Shown here piece after piece: positions 43,595 through 55,404 of a stretch of DNA of 64,000 nucleotides. Positions within the stretch are counted from its first letter, which is position 1. Every line of letters starts with the position of its first letter. Under the pieces are notes generated by a model that saw only the letters and a program-made list of their open reading frames with translations, had not been told where the DNA came from and searched no databases. The DNA comes from Sanguinoderma infundibulare (lineage: Eukaryota; Basidiomycota; Agaricomycetes; Polyporales; Polyporaceae). The stretch covers positions 1,364,001 through 1,428,000 of the forward strand of contig JAVLRN010000012.1 in assembly GCA_032821775.1 (NCBI GenBank), written 5' to 3'. Made by a program: the position numbers and the translations under genes.

Positions 43595-44161
43595 TACCCT
43601 AAGGGGGTGAGATTTGTGTGATGTGGATGCGGTGCATTGTGATAACCTGGTCATGTTGTTCTTCTGCGCCTGGGCTCATCACAGCAAAGATATCGCCGTT
43701 TTGGCAGGCAGGAATGGTCTTGGAAATAAGCCACGTTTCCTATATCTCTCCTACACCCGTAAAGAAAGGCGGAAACGCGTTGACAATGCTATTCCTGGAG
43801 GACGAGTTCGTCCTTCCCGTTGTAGAAGAAGTTGCCTCTTGCGGAACACTGTCCCGTCTGGCAGAATGTTTCAGACAGGTGGCCATTTATGAAGCCTATC
43901 TTTCCCCGGTACTCTTCGGAAAAGGACATTTCTTCATAGTGCAGCCATGTCTACTTGTTCTCGATTAAAAGCAGTCTCGATATTCAAGAGCGCCCAAACG
44001 TCACATGCTGGATACGGGAAAAGCCGGTGATGGAATTTGGATTTGTCAGCATTTGTGGTCGGAGGAGCTCCTGTTGACTGCGTCGCCTCCACGACGTCTG
44101 CACTTGTTTTCTCGTATTCTCGACCACTTCACTGAGCCACCAGTCTACACACACACTTGCC
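43595..44161. other. Intergenic; one weak frame
   Basis: A plus-strand frame at 43618-43968 (116 codons) overlaps the 3' end of the MYND locus. It has a plausible residue mix but no recognisable family. Also contains the promoter of the next gene. Confidence 0.4.
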
Positions 44162-46087
44162 ATGTCGGCCACGGAGACCATGGTGGCGTCGCTGCCGCTA
44201 CCTGCCCTCAGCCAGGAGATTATCGATGTCGACGCCCTTGAAGACGACGACCTCATCTTTGCAGGGTTCCGTCGGCATCCAGCTGAAGGCAGCTCAAGAA
44301 GAGTTTTGGATATGCTGGCTGAAGACGGAGTCGCCTTCATGGGCTTTCGAGCACCGTCTTCCTCCTCCGCAGGCGGAAGACGCCCGAATGCAAGCGGTGG
44401 CGCCCAGGCAGGCCCTTCTTCCCGGACAATATCCGACAATGTCATTATTCTCGAAAGTGACGATGAAGAAATGCCTTCGTCGTCCTCGAGTCCGGCGCGG
44501 GGTTCAAGCAGTGAGTCTTTGTCCTCGTATGCTCATGCTTTGTCTGTGCGCAAGAATACTAAGGTGACTGCAGGGCGACGCTTCATTTCCCCTCCTCCCC
44601 CCCGCACTGAGCGAGGTCACACCCCTGCTGTGCCCGCTTTGCCCCGTCACCTAGCCTCCCAATCCTCCCTACCCAGACGGCGCCATCGAGCGGTTGGTCA
44701 GGCCGTCGACCTACCTCCTCCAAGTATCCGCCCAATCGCTGATCCTCTGCCCTTCGAGTCCCGGATGGCATCTCTTCCCAGACTTCCTCCCCGGAATCCC
44801 TCCCCCACGTATGGCGCTGCTTCGAGGTCCCACCACCAGCCAATAATGGGCTTCGGGGGTGCTCTCATCGCCCTCAACCGTCAGACCGCGCTCGAGGAGG
44901 CCAATCGCCGAGAACGGGACGCTCGCAGCAACGGTTTCAATTTGCCATCATTCTCGGAGATTATGAGACGGATGACAGGCGGCATGGGCGACTCAAGCGC
45001 TCCGGAGGGCGCCCCCGTAGCGGGTCCCGCGAGGACGCGCTGGACGCGGTTGTGGCCGTGGCTTTTCAACGATCCCGACGATGGAGGGAGCCGCATCGCG
45101 TCGCCCGCGAGCGATGACGACATGCTCTTTGAGTTTCCGTTTCCGCAGTTCCGGAACACCCTCCGGAATCCGTTCGAGAAGCCAGTTGTTCATTGGAAAC
45201 CCGAATACACCCACCCCGACAAAGTTGGGCCCGGCTTCACCTACGATTTCGCACCGTCCGATGGGGCGCCATCTTTGTCCGGAGTGCCGCCGTCGGATGT
45301 CATCGTTCTCGATGAGAACGAAGCGGGCCCGAGCCATGCTAGCAACTCGTCATCCAGCGCGACCGCTGTTGAGACGACGCTTGTTTGCGCTCGTTGTCTT
45401 GACCCGTTGGTACTCGCTGCGCCTCACGGCTCTACCGAGGACGAGCGCAAGAAGTGCAGGGTATGGGCACTTCGTTGTGGGCACATGCTGGACGGCAAGT
45501 GCATCGCGGAGCTCTACGCTCCCCCGCCGCCGGCTCCTGTTCCGGAGGAGGATATGGGCAAAGGCAAAGGCAAGGCCCGCGCCAACCCCGATGTCGACAT
45601 GGACGCGCTCCCCGCTGAGCCGCGTCCTGACGTACAACCAGAGGGTGCTGCGGTGCCGACCTCGGACAGGAAGGGCAAACGCAAAGCGGTGGAGCCGCTT
45701 GAGTCCCCGTCCAAGCGACCTGCGCTCGCGGATCCCCCCGCGCCTTCTCCGTTAGAGGGCAACTCGATACGCTCGCGCTTGCGGTCGCATACTCGCCTCG
45801 CGGCCGACATCGCGCCTCAGCTCCCAGAAACTGTAACGCGGAGGAGCCAGCGCAACGGCCACGCCGCAGCCTCCGGTTCAGGTTCAGGTACCGGTTCGGG
45901 TCCGGGTTCGGGACGTGGGAAGGGGAAAGGTAAAGGGAGGGCGAGGGTAGAGCGGAAGCCAGCCATCGAGGCCGAGCACGAGTGGGTGTGCCCCGTCGCT
46001 GGGTGCAGGCGCGTGCACTATGGGGTGCGCGTGCAGGGCGAGTGGAAGAATGATGAAGGCCGGGGTGCGATCACGCTCTTCGTCTGA
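44162..46087 (+). CDS. RING-like protein with SUMO-interacting motifs
   Basis: Intronless, 641 aa. Three hydrophobic stretches next to acidic residues look like SUMO-interacting motifs: EIIDVDALEDDD (residues 19-30), NVIILESDDEE (93-103, followed by a Ser run) and SDVIVLDENE (about 378-387). Residues 409-614 hold a split RING-like Cys/His set: VCARCLDPL, WALRCGHMLDGKC, then about 150 disordered residues with GKGKGKAR and KGKRKAVEP basic patches, and finally WVCPVAGCRRVH. The position usually held by the fifth ligand is Asp (GHMLDGKC), so this is a variant RING. The pattern of N-terminal SIMs and C-terminal RING recalls SUMO-targeted ubiquitin ligases (Slx8/Rfp/RNF4), which act in the nucleus. 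That role is inference; the ligase fold is not certain. Confidence 0.7.
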   Translation: MSATETMVASLPLPALSQEIIDVDALEDDDLIFAGFRRHPAEGSSRRVLDMLAEDGVAFMGFRAPSSSSAGGRRPNASGGAQAGPSSRTISDNVIILESDDEEMPSSSSSPARGSSSESLSSYAHALSVRKNTKVTAGRRFISPPPPRTERGHTPAVPALPRHLASQSSLPRRRHRAVGQAVDLPPPSIRPIADPLPFESRMASLPRLPPRNPSPTYGAASRSHHQPIMGFGGALIALNRQTALEEANRRERDARSNGFNLPSFSEIMRRMTGGMGDSSAPEGAPVAGPARTRWTRLWPWLFNDPDDGGSRIASPASDDDMLFEFPFPQFRNTLRNPFEKPVVHWKPEYTHPDKVGPGFTYDFAPSDGAPSLSGVPPSDVIVLDENEAGPSHASNSSSSATAVETTLVCARCLDPLVLAAPHGSTEDERKKCRVWALRCGHMLDGKCIAELYAPPPPAPVPEEDMGKGKGKARANPDVDMDALPAEPRPDVQPEGAAVPTSDRKGKRKAVEPLESPSKRPALADPPAPSPLEGNSIRSRLRSHTRLAADIAPQLPETVTRRSQRNGHAAASGSGSGTGSGPGSGRGKGKGKGRARVERKPAIEAEHEWVCPVAGCRRVHYGVRVQGEWKNDEGRGAITLFV

Positions 46088-48166
46088 GTCCATGGGATAT
46101 CCCTGGACATACCCGTGCTCGCACGTTTAGGTTCGACCTTCGGGAATGCCTGGCGATTGCTTGCGTGTGGGCTCTTGGTCGTGGGGTGCGCACATGCGCG
46201 AGGACTGCGTTGCGTTGACTTGAATTGACAGTTCGTTGCATCGTTATTCGGTAATAATATTGGCTGCGTTTCTCTCACCCTTCGGGGTCGGTGCGGTAAG
46301 GCCTTTCGACGTCCTGCCTGGTTGTCCGACACTGTCGACCGGCCGGGTTGGGCAGTCGACGTTAATGATGCTGCTCCTTTTCTTGACGGCTATCGCTCAT
46401 CTGCATGAAATGTGAGCCAAGTCCTAGGGCGGTCAAGACCTTAAATTGCCTCCGACATTCGCAAGGCGCTTTCGAAACTCGATCCCTAGGCCAGATTAAT
46501 GCTTGGATCCTATGGTGAGTACGTGTTTCCAATGCCCCATGCATATGTGGCTCGTACTGATTTCCATTTCTCCGGAATGAACGCAGCAACAGCTTCTTGG
46601 CGGAACCTTCTGCCCCATGTGGGGACGAATCGGGGACCCTGTGTTCCCAACCCATCCCGCGAACTTGAATGCCGGGCACGGAACGCGACCCCGGATCGTC
46701 ATGTCCCCATATGGAACCGGGGTAGGTCTGGAGTAGCTCGTGCTACTCAAGGTTCCGATTGTACTCACGGAGCAGCGCCGCAAGCCCTCGAACCTTGGTC
46801 GTGGCTCGAGCTTCTGTGACAGATCGCTTGGACGCGGGTTAGGAGCTAAAGTCCTCCGTCTCTGTCAACAGCATAGGGGAGCACTGAAGACGTTGGGAGC
46901 CTGCTGAGTATCGGCTGGCATTGGGAATTCCGAGAGCTCGATGCGGGGCCATTAATGCAACTGCCGGGAGTTTCGAGAAGCCAGCGCCAGCACGGTGCTG
47001 CTCAACAGTCGTAAATGGCATCTCCGCCGAAATTTGGCGAGCCTCGAAGTCAAGCCAAGCCATACGCGAGATTCGCTGGCCAGGCTCTCGGTAGCTCGTC
47101 CCCGCAGGCGATCAGAGAAGATATCCGGATCGTCTCCCGCGAGCGGACCCAGGAGGAATGTGCGTGTTCGGTCCGACGAGGGGTCCGATGGACGAACGCT
47201 GATCGCTCCAGAGAGGCATAGCAACAAGCTACATAGGCTCGTATGCTGGTACTTGTGTCATGCAGGCGGGGTACTTTGGGCGAATTGTCCTCAATACTAG
47301 GACGGTTTGATAAGTGCTAATGCTCCTCCATTTGCCTGCTCAGCTAATGATGCTCAGGGGCTGACTGTGAAATGGAAGCCTACCTGGTTCGCGGGGGGAT
47401 CTTTCAAGGTGCTGTTTGAGCCTCGGTGGTCTTTGTTCTCAATATCATGATGTGTAGATACGTCGTTGTACTCACCAGAGGGGGAACACTTCCGATCTGG
47501 TAGACTGCAACGCCGCGGCATCATGCGTTCTGTCGTGATATATTTGGATATATTGCATTTTATTTGACGATATGACAGCAATGGTAGACTCGAAGGTCTG
47601 CGTGAAATCGCCATGCTGGCGTGATTGCTAGATGTAATCCAATGTTGTCGGAAGAGGGCTAGGCACTGAGGATTATGAAGGTGTTATTGGAGACACCGCC
47701 ACCGGGCGGCGATGAGCGTGTTTTGGAACCGGGACGGAAGCCGGGCGGGGGTGGCTGCAAGGTGGGCATTGAGCGGGGCGTGGCCTGCACGAGCAATGCA
47801 CGAGCCTCTGTGGAATGAACGATGATAAACTCGTTGCGCACTATGGACCTCGTCCAGCCGTCCTCGAGTCGTCCCCATCCAAACCGGCCTCCTCTCGTCG
47901 CCCAGCCCGCTGCCAACGCGACAGCCTCCGCCTCTCGCTCGGGACCCGGATCTTTGTTTCACCTCTTGCGACGCGTGCTGCGCCCATTTGCCGACGCCGA
48001 CGGTCACGACCCTCCTACCGCCCCTTCATCCGCAGCTTACGCCTTTTCTATACCTTTCACAACCCCTATGCTTGTCGTATGCTCTAGATACTGAGAACCA
48101 CTGTCTACGCCTTTACGACTCTCACGATCTTCGCCACACACGAACTTTACGACCTGCACGCGCTAC
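46088..48166. other. Gene-free stretch
   Basis: About 2 kb. A frame at 47843-48088 (MDLVQPSSSRPHPNRPPLVA) is Ala/Pro/Ser-rich with a hydrophobic end and might be a 5' exon of the next gene, but I could not join it by convincing splice sites. Elsewhere nothing supportable. Confidence 0.4.
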
Positions 48167-49873
48167 ATGATGCCCCGCACCCCCGGAGAGGAAGCACAGC
48201 GGTCCCGGATCCTCTTGAGGGAGTTCAGGAAAAGGAGACAGGTGCGCGTCCATGCCTCAGCCCCGTCCATTTCCGCCGCGTGAGACTCACCCTATCGCCC
48301 TTCAGCCCAAGAGGTGCGACTCGCTCCCATGTCTCCAGCTAGCGCCAGCGAATCGGCAGCTATACGTCTGCCACCGGTGCAGCTTCTTCAACGCCATCTG
48401 CGCCATTTGTCCGTGGTGCCTCGCTACCTGCAACGTGGCCGCGCAGGTCGCGGTCTCTGTCGTCCGTCGACGTCTCAGCTCCCCCATGCTCCTCAACGAC
48501 GCCCAGAAGATGCAGCTCGCCAACATCGAGCGCGGCGCAACCGCCAGTCCTATCAGTCTCGTACCCGTACCAATACCCCTCGGCTCTTGTGCCTTGCTTG
48601 CACGCGGCGGGGGCGCGCTACTACATCTGGCTGGACAGACGTCATCGACAGCACCGCGACGCCCGGCTCCTACGCGAGATCTACCCGACGGCGTCTCTCA
48701 GTCTGTCGCTCAGGCGGGTGACATCTTGCGCCGCAGGCATCGCAACGCGGCTCTATACTCTGCTACCGACGTCGTTGCCACCACGACTGAGGTGAGTCGC
48801 TTTCTCGTTCATGGTCCTTCAGCGCTCCTTCAACCTGCCTTCGTCTTCCATCTCTAACTGCCACTTGCACGCGTGCGTGCTACTGTGCTTTACAGGACAC
48901 GACTTCGCAGCCTTTCTTGGATCAATTTACTGCAGCACGTTTGGAGGGCCGCTTTATTCCCGCACTAGAGCCTCTTATCACGACCCCAACGCTGTCGGTA
49001 CGAATATCACGCGACCCACGTTCTCAATCCCCACGAAGTTCACGTTCTCAAACACTCGGAGTCCCCTCGTCACTGAGACCTCGTGTTCCAATGTCACTGT
49101 CAACGCGAGATGTGATCGTACCACACACCAGTGAGCGTCCACCTTCCGAAACCTCTCCCCCCTCCTCTCCTATTTCCCGCTCCTCCACTGCACCATCGCT
49201 CCGCCGCAAGCGTCGCATGTCAACCCTCCGACAGCGGTCCTCATGTTCCCTGCGCCGGCGTACCAATTCCAGCGCTGGGAGCTGTTGCCGTGATACTGCG
49301 ACCTGCACATCCTCACCGTCTTCACCGCGACCAAGGACTGCAACGACGGCCACATCCCCGCCGGGATCTCCTCGCCCAAAGACGGCAAAGAGCATCCGCT
49401 TCAGCGCCGCTTCCCCTGCGCCAGCACTAGTCCCTGAGGAGATCCCTCTCGGCCATCCCCAACGTCCCTTGTATACGGCGATTCGGAAGAACATGTCCCG
49501 GCCCGAGTCGCCGGCGCCTTCTGCGACTTCCGCGAGCTTCGACTTTCATGTATACGAGCGCGGGACGCGCTCGCTCGACCTCGACGCGCCGCCGCGTTAC
49601 GGCTCTCTCACGCGCGCGTCGCAGTTCGCGATCGCGTACGCCACCGCACGCCCGGCGTTATTCGCGTCGGCGACCGCGGGGGGCGGCGGCGGGGGGTTCT
49701 CCGTGAGCGGGGAGACGGAGATGCGGATGGACCTGGCGCGAAGTCGCTCGATGGACGGCGTTCCAGGTGACTTCGCGTTCCAGGAGAAGCGGAAGCGTCA
49801 TGACGCGTCGATGAAGGCGAAGGTGAAGAGCCTGGGCAAGACGTTCAAGGGGCTGTTGCGCGGCAAGAGCTAG
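48167..49873 (+). CDS. Cys-rich protein of unknown function
   Basis: Three exons: 48167-48241 (MMPRTPGEEAQRSRILLREF), 48306-48791 and 48896-49873, all joined in phase 0, about 512 aa. Exon 2 begins with a dense cysteine cluster: C-x4-C in CDSLPC and LYVCHRCSFFNAICAICPWC followed by LATC, which looks like a small metal-binding module. The rest is Ser/Arg/Pro-rich with repeated SPPGSPRP-type motifs and looks disordered. The C-terminus is strongly basic and amphipathic (KAKVKSLGKTFKGLLRGKS), suggesting membrane or nucleic-acid contact. I do not recognise a named family. The in-phase joins and the conserved-looking cysteine module support a real gene. The true 5' end may lie further upstream. Confidence 0.6.
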
Positions 49874-52800
49874 AGCGAGCTCGCACTGTATCAGCTGGAC
49901 GGACGCTTCCCCGGCTCGCGGGCCTTGGACTTGTGTGTTCTCTCCTCTCCTCTCTCATGTTCTGGACGGATCGTCGAGTGTCGAGCACGGCCTGGATGCT
50001 GCTGCTGTCTATGGGAGTCTTGGACTGTACTACCATCATCTGCTCTTGTACGTGTGTCACTGTTTCTTGTTTGGGACGAGTTGGATAGGCTGACGAGGAC
50101 GTTGATGATTATGCAGGCGCACATATACACAGTTACACATCGTTTTCCAGGGTTACATTCACGCTTTGATACCACTACATGCACATATGCTTTATGCCTC
50201 ATACTCCATATGCTCACGACCTATCACGATTCTCCTTAGGATTCCTTAGCTTAAGCGTCTTGTTTGTTCTCGAATAGACGTCACGCCTCTGATGGCGATG
50301 ACTTTTAATGGTTTACTGGTCTTTCGACTAATGCTGCTCTCTGAGTAGGTCTTTTGGTTATCTTTTTGCTTCTCGTCGGTTGCTGGCAGCAGCCTCCTAG
50401 CTTAATGCTTCAAGTTTCTGCTCCATTACTCTATGCACCTTAGTTAGATGTCGGTTATTGAGTTCAGGGATTCTGCTTGGGTCCAGGACGATGGCGCTGA
50501 TGAATTGTCCTATGGCTTTGATAGACGGCAATTGAGCGACGCTTCATTCAAACAAGTCCGGGACCACTAGTTTGCAAGCCTTCTGGCCTCTTCTGGCTCG
50601 CGATCGATATATCGTCACAACGCACGAGACCGCGTCGCGTGCGTCTCGAGCTTCGGGTTCGGACCGTTGGGACGCGACTGGGCATCGTGAGTGCTCTACG
50701 TAGCGGATTTCTCTGAATTCGAACGTCCACTTCTCAAATAATTGAGCCAAGTTCGTCCTCTCATGCAACTTCCTCCTGCGATTTTCTTCTGCTTCCAGAG
50801 TTCCATCGCGGTCGTTTCCGCTCCTATCTTATCTGATGCAGTAAGGAAACAGTGGAAGTTCTGCCATCACGGTGGACCGCGTGTCAGGAACGCCTACCTC
50901 TAAGATTGGGCTTGCGCACAAGGTGGGGCTATGTCACACCGTGACCATGCACGTGAATCGGGCGCTTGACACCATTAGCGATTAATATTGTGTGTTAAGT
51001 ATCCGGAGCGGGAGGAGGTATGTTTTCCTTGTCTTCCTCACCGCAGACCCGGTCTGTTGCTAACCTTGCCTTCTTGCGTGCGTGGTTTCCGTGGGCAAGG
51101 TTTGTGATAGAAGACCAGGCCCGCAGCGACCGCTTTCGCATGGTTCCTGCGGGGGAAGGCAACAGCGGTGGAGCGACTGCCAGCTATCGGCTTCCTTTTT
51201 GGTATCAGCCAAATATAGACTTACTCAGACGCCCGTGTGCCATGGCCGACAGAACTTCTGCATCTCCTCTCGCACGCGGGACAAATCCGAAAATCGGCTT
51301 CCCAAACTTTGTAGATTGGCACTCTCTTCACAAAGTTTAGGAGCTGCATTTTTATTTAAGAGCCTCCCCGTCAAGCTTATAGTTTTGTAGTATTTCCTCC
51401 CTGCCAAAAGTGCCCGAGCGTGATAATTTACAGTCACGTGATGCCCAGCCTTGTGCGCAAGCCCAATCTTATGTACCTCTACGTAGGCCTACATTACCGT
51501 ACATTGGGCCGGTGCACCGTTCTGGTACATGTTTTCTATCGCCGTTGCGGACGTGCACCGCTTGAACCATCATGCGAAGGAAGGAACCAAAGGCCCTGGC
51601 GAAGCGGTGTTTTCTGCTCGGACTGTTCTATGTGCTATGTGCTACACAGTCACCTCGCTCCTCCTCCTCAACGAGAGACAAGTTCACGCGCCGACCGTCG
51701 CACAGCGCGGAGGATGTGCCGCAGGGCCGGGCGCGTTTGGGCCTGGCGGGGCTCGTTTTGTCACATCATGCGCATAATGCTTTCAGCCGCTTAGACTGAG
51801 CCTCGGTCCACTGAGGCCGTGCCAGTGTTTTTGCGAGCCTCGGTGAGGACGATGTTCAGGTCCCTGCCCCCTCGAGACGAAGACGGATTCCGAGGGGAAG
51901 GGGAAGGGGTTGAAGGGGGGCTGGAGCGGACTTTGCCCTGGTGCGGGCGATCCGAGCCTGACCTAACTTTATTCTTGCTACGTTACGGTTGGACCGACCA
52001 GGCCTGGAGTATGGTGGAGTACATAGGTATGCAGCGAGTGTGCGATGGCGGTCTCGACGAGGACTTACTTGGTAAGGCGCTTTCCGCATTCGGGCGTGCG
52101 CTACCCATGGTCACCGCGGACTATGTATGCACTGCTGACTTATCTGGCAATGATCTTTGAAAGCACCGGGCGGGTAAACGGTAACCACATACGAGAACAT
52201 GGATCTGACAGCGGCGTCGTGGTGGGTTTTGGATGTGTTCTACGACTGATTGATAGAAAATCTGCTCGAAACGGGGTCTAGGTATTATCAGAGTAAACAA
52301 GTCGGTCCAGGTGGTCGTCAGACTGGACCTGACTGAACTGGGAGTGGATGAGGCACGCGGGTTCAAAAATTTTAATCACACGTCCAAGTAACTTCGTGAC
52401 CCGTGAGCGCATCCGACCTTACTATGACTAGCGCGACGGGCAAAGCCTGATGGATCCAGCGAGGAAATCCTCAGAACAGTCTCGTACCGCTCAAAGTGCT
52501 CAAGGCGTTTTCTTAGACAAAAGACGGGGCGAGGGCGCATTAGGAATCCACCAGACAGCGCCAGACAAGTTACGTGACTCGAGCATCCCCGCAAGATTTC
52601 AAGTTCCCCGCATCAACCGTAGGGCTTGCAGGGCTCTGCCCGCGGTGTAGAGGTGAAAGTACTGTACGCTGTAAACTCCATGTTATCTGCGGCGATGCGG
52701 AGCGGTGCGAGTTTACAACGGCGGCGAGTACGAGAAGGTACGAGAGCGGTAGACAGAAGGCCCGAAGCCCGCCTTCCCGCTCGAGAATTCGAGAAACACA

Positions 52801-54258
52801 TGTCAAGGCCGCGTTGGACCCCACCCACATGGACGCCGAGGCACAAGCTACCGTCCCTCACGTATTTTGCTTGCGATCGAGCTGGTCGGTGCGCTCGAAT
52901 AGGACACAATGTTTGTCATTAGGCAACCCAAACGACGGAAATCAACCGCAACAACATGACCATGTCATGTCCGCCCGCGGTTCGAGGCCCCCGACGGTCG
53001 TGCAACAAGTGCATGGACGCACCGCACGGCGTTCCTCGACGCCATGCGTCCAGCATGCGTACTCGATTAGGGCTTCTAGCGCGATGGCTCGCAAAGCAGA
53101 TGCTAATACACATTCGTGATCGCTGACCAACCTTCCCGTCTCACCGCCACAAGCATCGTTGTCCTTGCTGAGAAGATGACCAGTGGATGCAGAAATGACG
53201 CACTGACGTCCAATGGGGAGGCGCGGCGCGGACTTTTCCCTGCTTTCCCCCGCTCATCTTGACCGAGTCCGCGGCACGGGATACGCCGAGATGCGTAAAA
53301 CCGCGTCTCGCATCACCGTTCCTGTAAACCTTCCGCTAGACGCAAGGGGGGAAAAGAACTCGCAGCCCTGACGTCGTCCGAACATAAGGGGGATACGCGC
53401 TTCGGGCTGGGGCGGCCGACACCCGCCCAGGACGTCGAGAATCACGGACACGCGATCCAGTTGCATGTATTCACTTTGAGGAAGCACAAGGTCACGTTGC
53501 ACAAGAGGCTGAGCTCGACTGAGGAGGACAGATGGCGAAGCAGGTGCACGCACCGCGTCATTGGTTGAACCGTTCAAAGTTCAGATCGCTAACGTACTGT
53601 GGCGTTCGCGCAGAAGCTCCACAGCGACGGCGTTGTACCTCGCCGGCTCGTCAGCCTCAACATGCCGTCTGAAGCACTGGCGCATTGAATACACAGTGCC
53701 TAGTCGCCGTGCTTAGTTAGCGAGCGCGTGCGGAAGAATCCACTGAGATTCCTCCTATTCCTCGGGACGTACAGTATAGAGCTGCGGAAACATACCGCCA
53801 CATATACGGAGCGCCTATGGGCATCATGACCAGCATTCGACCGCGTTAGGTCCCCGTGCAGATCTTCGGTTATTGTTCGCACACCACATGGCACCTTTGA
53901 ACAGGACCGATGCATTCGCCAGGGCGAGGAGCCGTTAGCTGGGATTGCGTCATGATGGTAGCTCTTTCATGTGCGTTGCCCGGAGGCTGGAAGGCTTCGT
54001 GGTCTAGGACAGGGCAAGTCCGCGGAAGTAGTAGCAGGTAGACACTAGGTAGACCGAGAACCTAAAGCGACGAACATCCGAAGCATGTCGTAAAGCGTGG
54101 GACAGATTGGCCAGGAAAAGGGAGGGCATGGGGCTAAGATGCAGCACTGATCGTTGATTCACCAAAAAATACCTCAAGGCGCTTGGTTGGGCGACCGTGC
54201 GGGCCCGTGCTAGCCAACCAGTTGCGGCATATGGCGAACCCAAAGGAGCTACGGGAAA
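49874..54258. other. Gene-poor stretch of 4.4 kb
   Basis: No frame in this stretch shows domain features or splice-linked exons. The longest are 52574-53119 (+, 181 codons) and 51420-51794 (+). A+T content rises around 50240-50540 and 50900-51400, which suits untranslated or decayed DNA. No transposon proteins or terminal repeats seen. Confidence 0.45.
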
Positions 54259-54266
54259 TATATAAA
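54259..54266 (+). promoter_or_regulatory. TATA box of the small secreted protein gene
   Basis: TATATAAA 128 nt upstream of the ATG at 54394. Confidence 0.65.
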
Positions 54267-54393
54267 GGGTGGAGCCTCAAACGAGAAGAGGCAGGTCGAG
54301 TTCGAACAAGCTCATCCGCTAAGCTTCAGTGCTCCCCCACAGCCCTCTGAACTTACTTGCGCCTGCCCTCCCCTCCCCTGCACATCGTTCAGA

Positions 54394-54765
54394 ATGCAGC
54401 TCACGACCATCCTGACCTTTGCCGGCGTCGCGCTTTCCGCCGTGCTCGGTGTCTCTGCTCAGGACCCCGTAAGTCCGGTTCCGCTTCTCGGGTTTCGGAT
54501 CGGTGGGGCTGCACGGCATACTGATAAGATCCTGATCATCCAGCAACCGGTCACGATGTGGGTCCCGACGGCGACGGTGACGGCGGTACAGACCTTCACG
54601 GCGACGCGTGTGGAGGAGATTTGGACCGACGTCCCGCCATACGAATGGCTCACCACCTTCCCCGTCGTCTGGACGGCAACGGCGACCAACACGGAGTTCA
54701 TGCCAATTGTCACCGTGGCCCCTGCTGCGGAGCGCCGCCATGCTCGCGACTTCCAGCAGGCATGA
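54394..54765 (+). CDS. Small secreted protein, cysteine-free
   Basis: Starts MQLTTILTFAGVALSAVLG, a clear signal peptide with a likely cut after VSA (VSA|QDP). The frame is open for 123 aa, but an intron is probable at 54469-54543: donor GTAAGT, branch TACTGAT, acceptor CCAG. It is exactly 75 nt, so both forms stay in frame; the spliced form has 98 aa. The mature part is rich in Thr, Val and Ala (MWVPTATVTAVQTFTAT, VVWTATATNTEF) in an alternating pattern that suggests beta strands, and has no cysteine at all. Function unknown. A strong TATA box fits regulated, possibly high expression. Confidence 0.75.
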   Translation: MQLTTILTFAGVALSAVLGVSAQDPVSPVPLLGFRIGGAARHTDKILIIQQPVTMWVPTATVTAVQTFTATRVEEIWTDVPPYEWLTTFPVVWTATATNTEFMPIVTVAPAAERRHARDFQQA

Positions 54766-55404
54766 CCAGGGCTTTTGGTGGGTCTCGTCGTGTGGCCTCC
54801 TGCGCAGAGATAAAGAAGCGGTACTGACTGGATGGTTTTGGTCGACAGCAGCCGATTGTTTCGTTTGTTCTTGTTGCTATGACGCCTATGGGTTACGATT
54901 TTGCACGATTTTACGCATTTTGTACTTGCCGCTCTGCTTCATGCTTTCACGCTGTACCACCAATAGTTCACGATTAGGGAGGAGTTGGATTGGATAAATT
55001 TGTCCCGAGAAAGATACCACATACCCAATGGAAAAATGTTTGAAGCAGCCTGCTATTTCCTGGTCTGATGTGCCTGAACCACGACCGCAAAATTAACTCA
55101 GGAAATGGAAGACGGTTAGCCGTGCGACTCACGGAGTACTATGCCACGATGAGAAGTTGATTATAGTCTTTTGCCCAGTGCTTCCGTTTGTGGATTAAAA
55201 CGGTTATTAATCATTTCGATGGTCATCTACTCGACGAGGAAGCAGCTCGAGGACTATCATGACGAGGCCGAGGACGCGGTCATGGCGGTCGAGAGGGAGA
55301 GAGGAAGCGCTGGACGGACTTGGACCGAGCCGCGAGGCCGTCGCAAGTCCGTTCCGCTGCACCGTCGCACGTGAGGGCGCGAGGACTGTGGCGAGTCAGA
55401 GGAG
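54766..55404. other. Intergenic
   Basis: 639 nt between the secreted protein gene and the alanyl-tRNA synthetase gene; presumed 3' untranslated region and promoter. Confidence 0.5.

Noticed and set aside
43618..43968. 116-codon plus-strand frame after the MYND locus
   Set aside because: Plausible residue mix but no recognisable domain and no supporting exons; too weak to call.
52574..53119. 181-codon plus-strand frame in the 4.4-kb gene-poor stretch
   Set aside because: Arg/Thr/Ser-rich, overlaps frames on the other strand, no motif.
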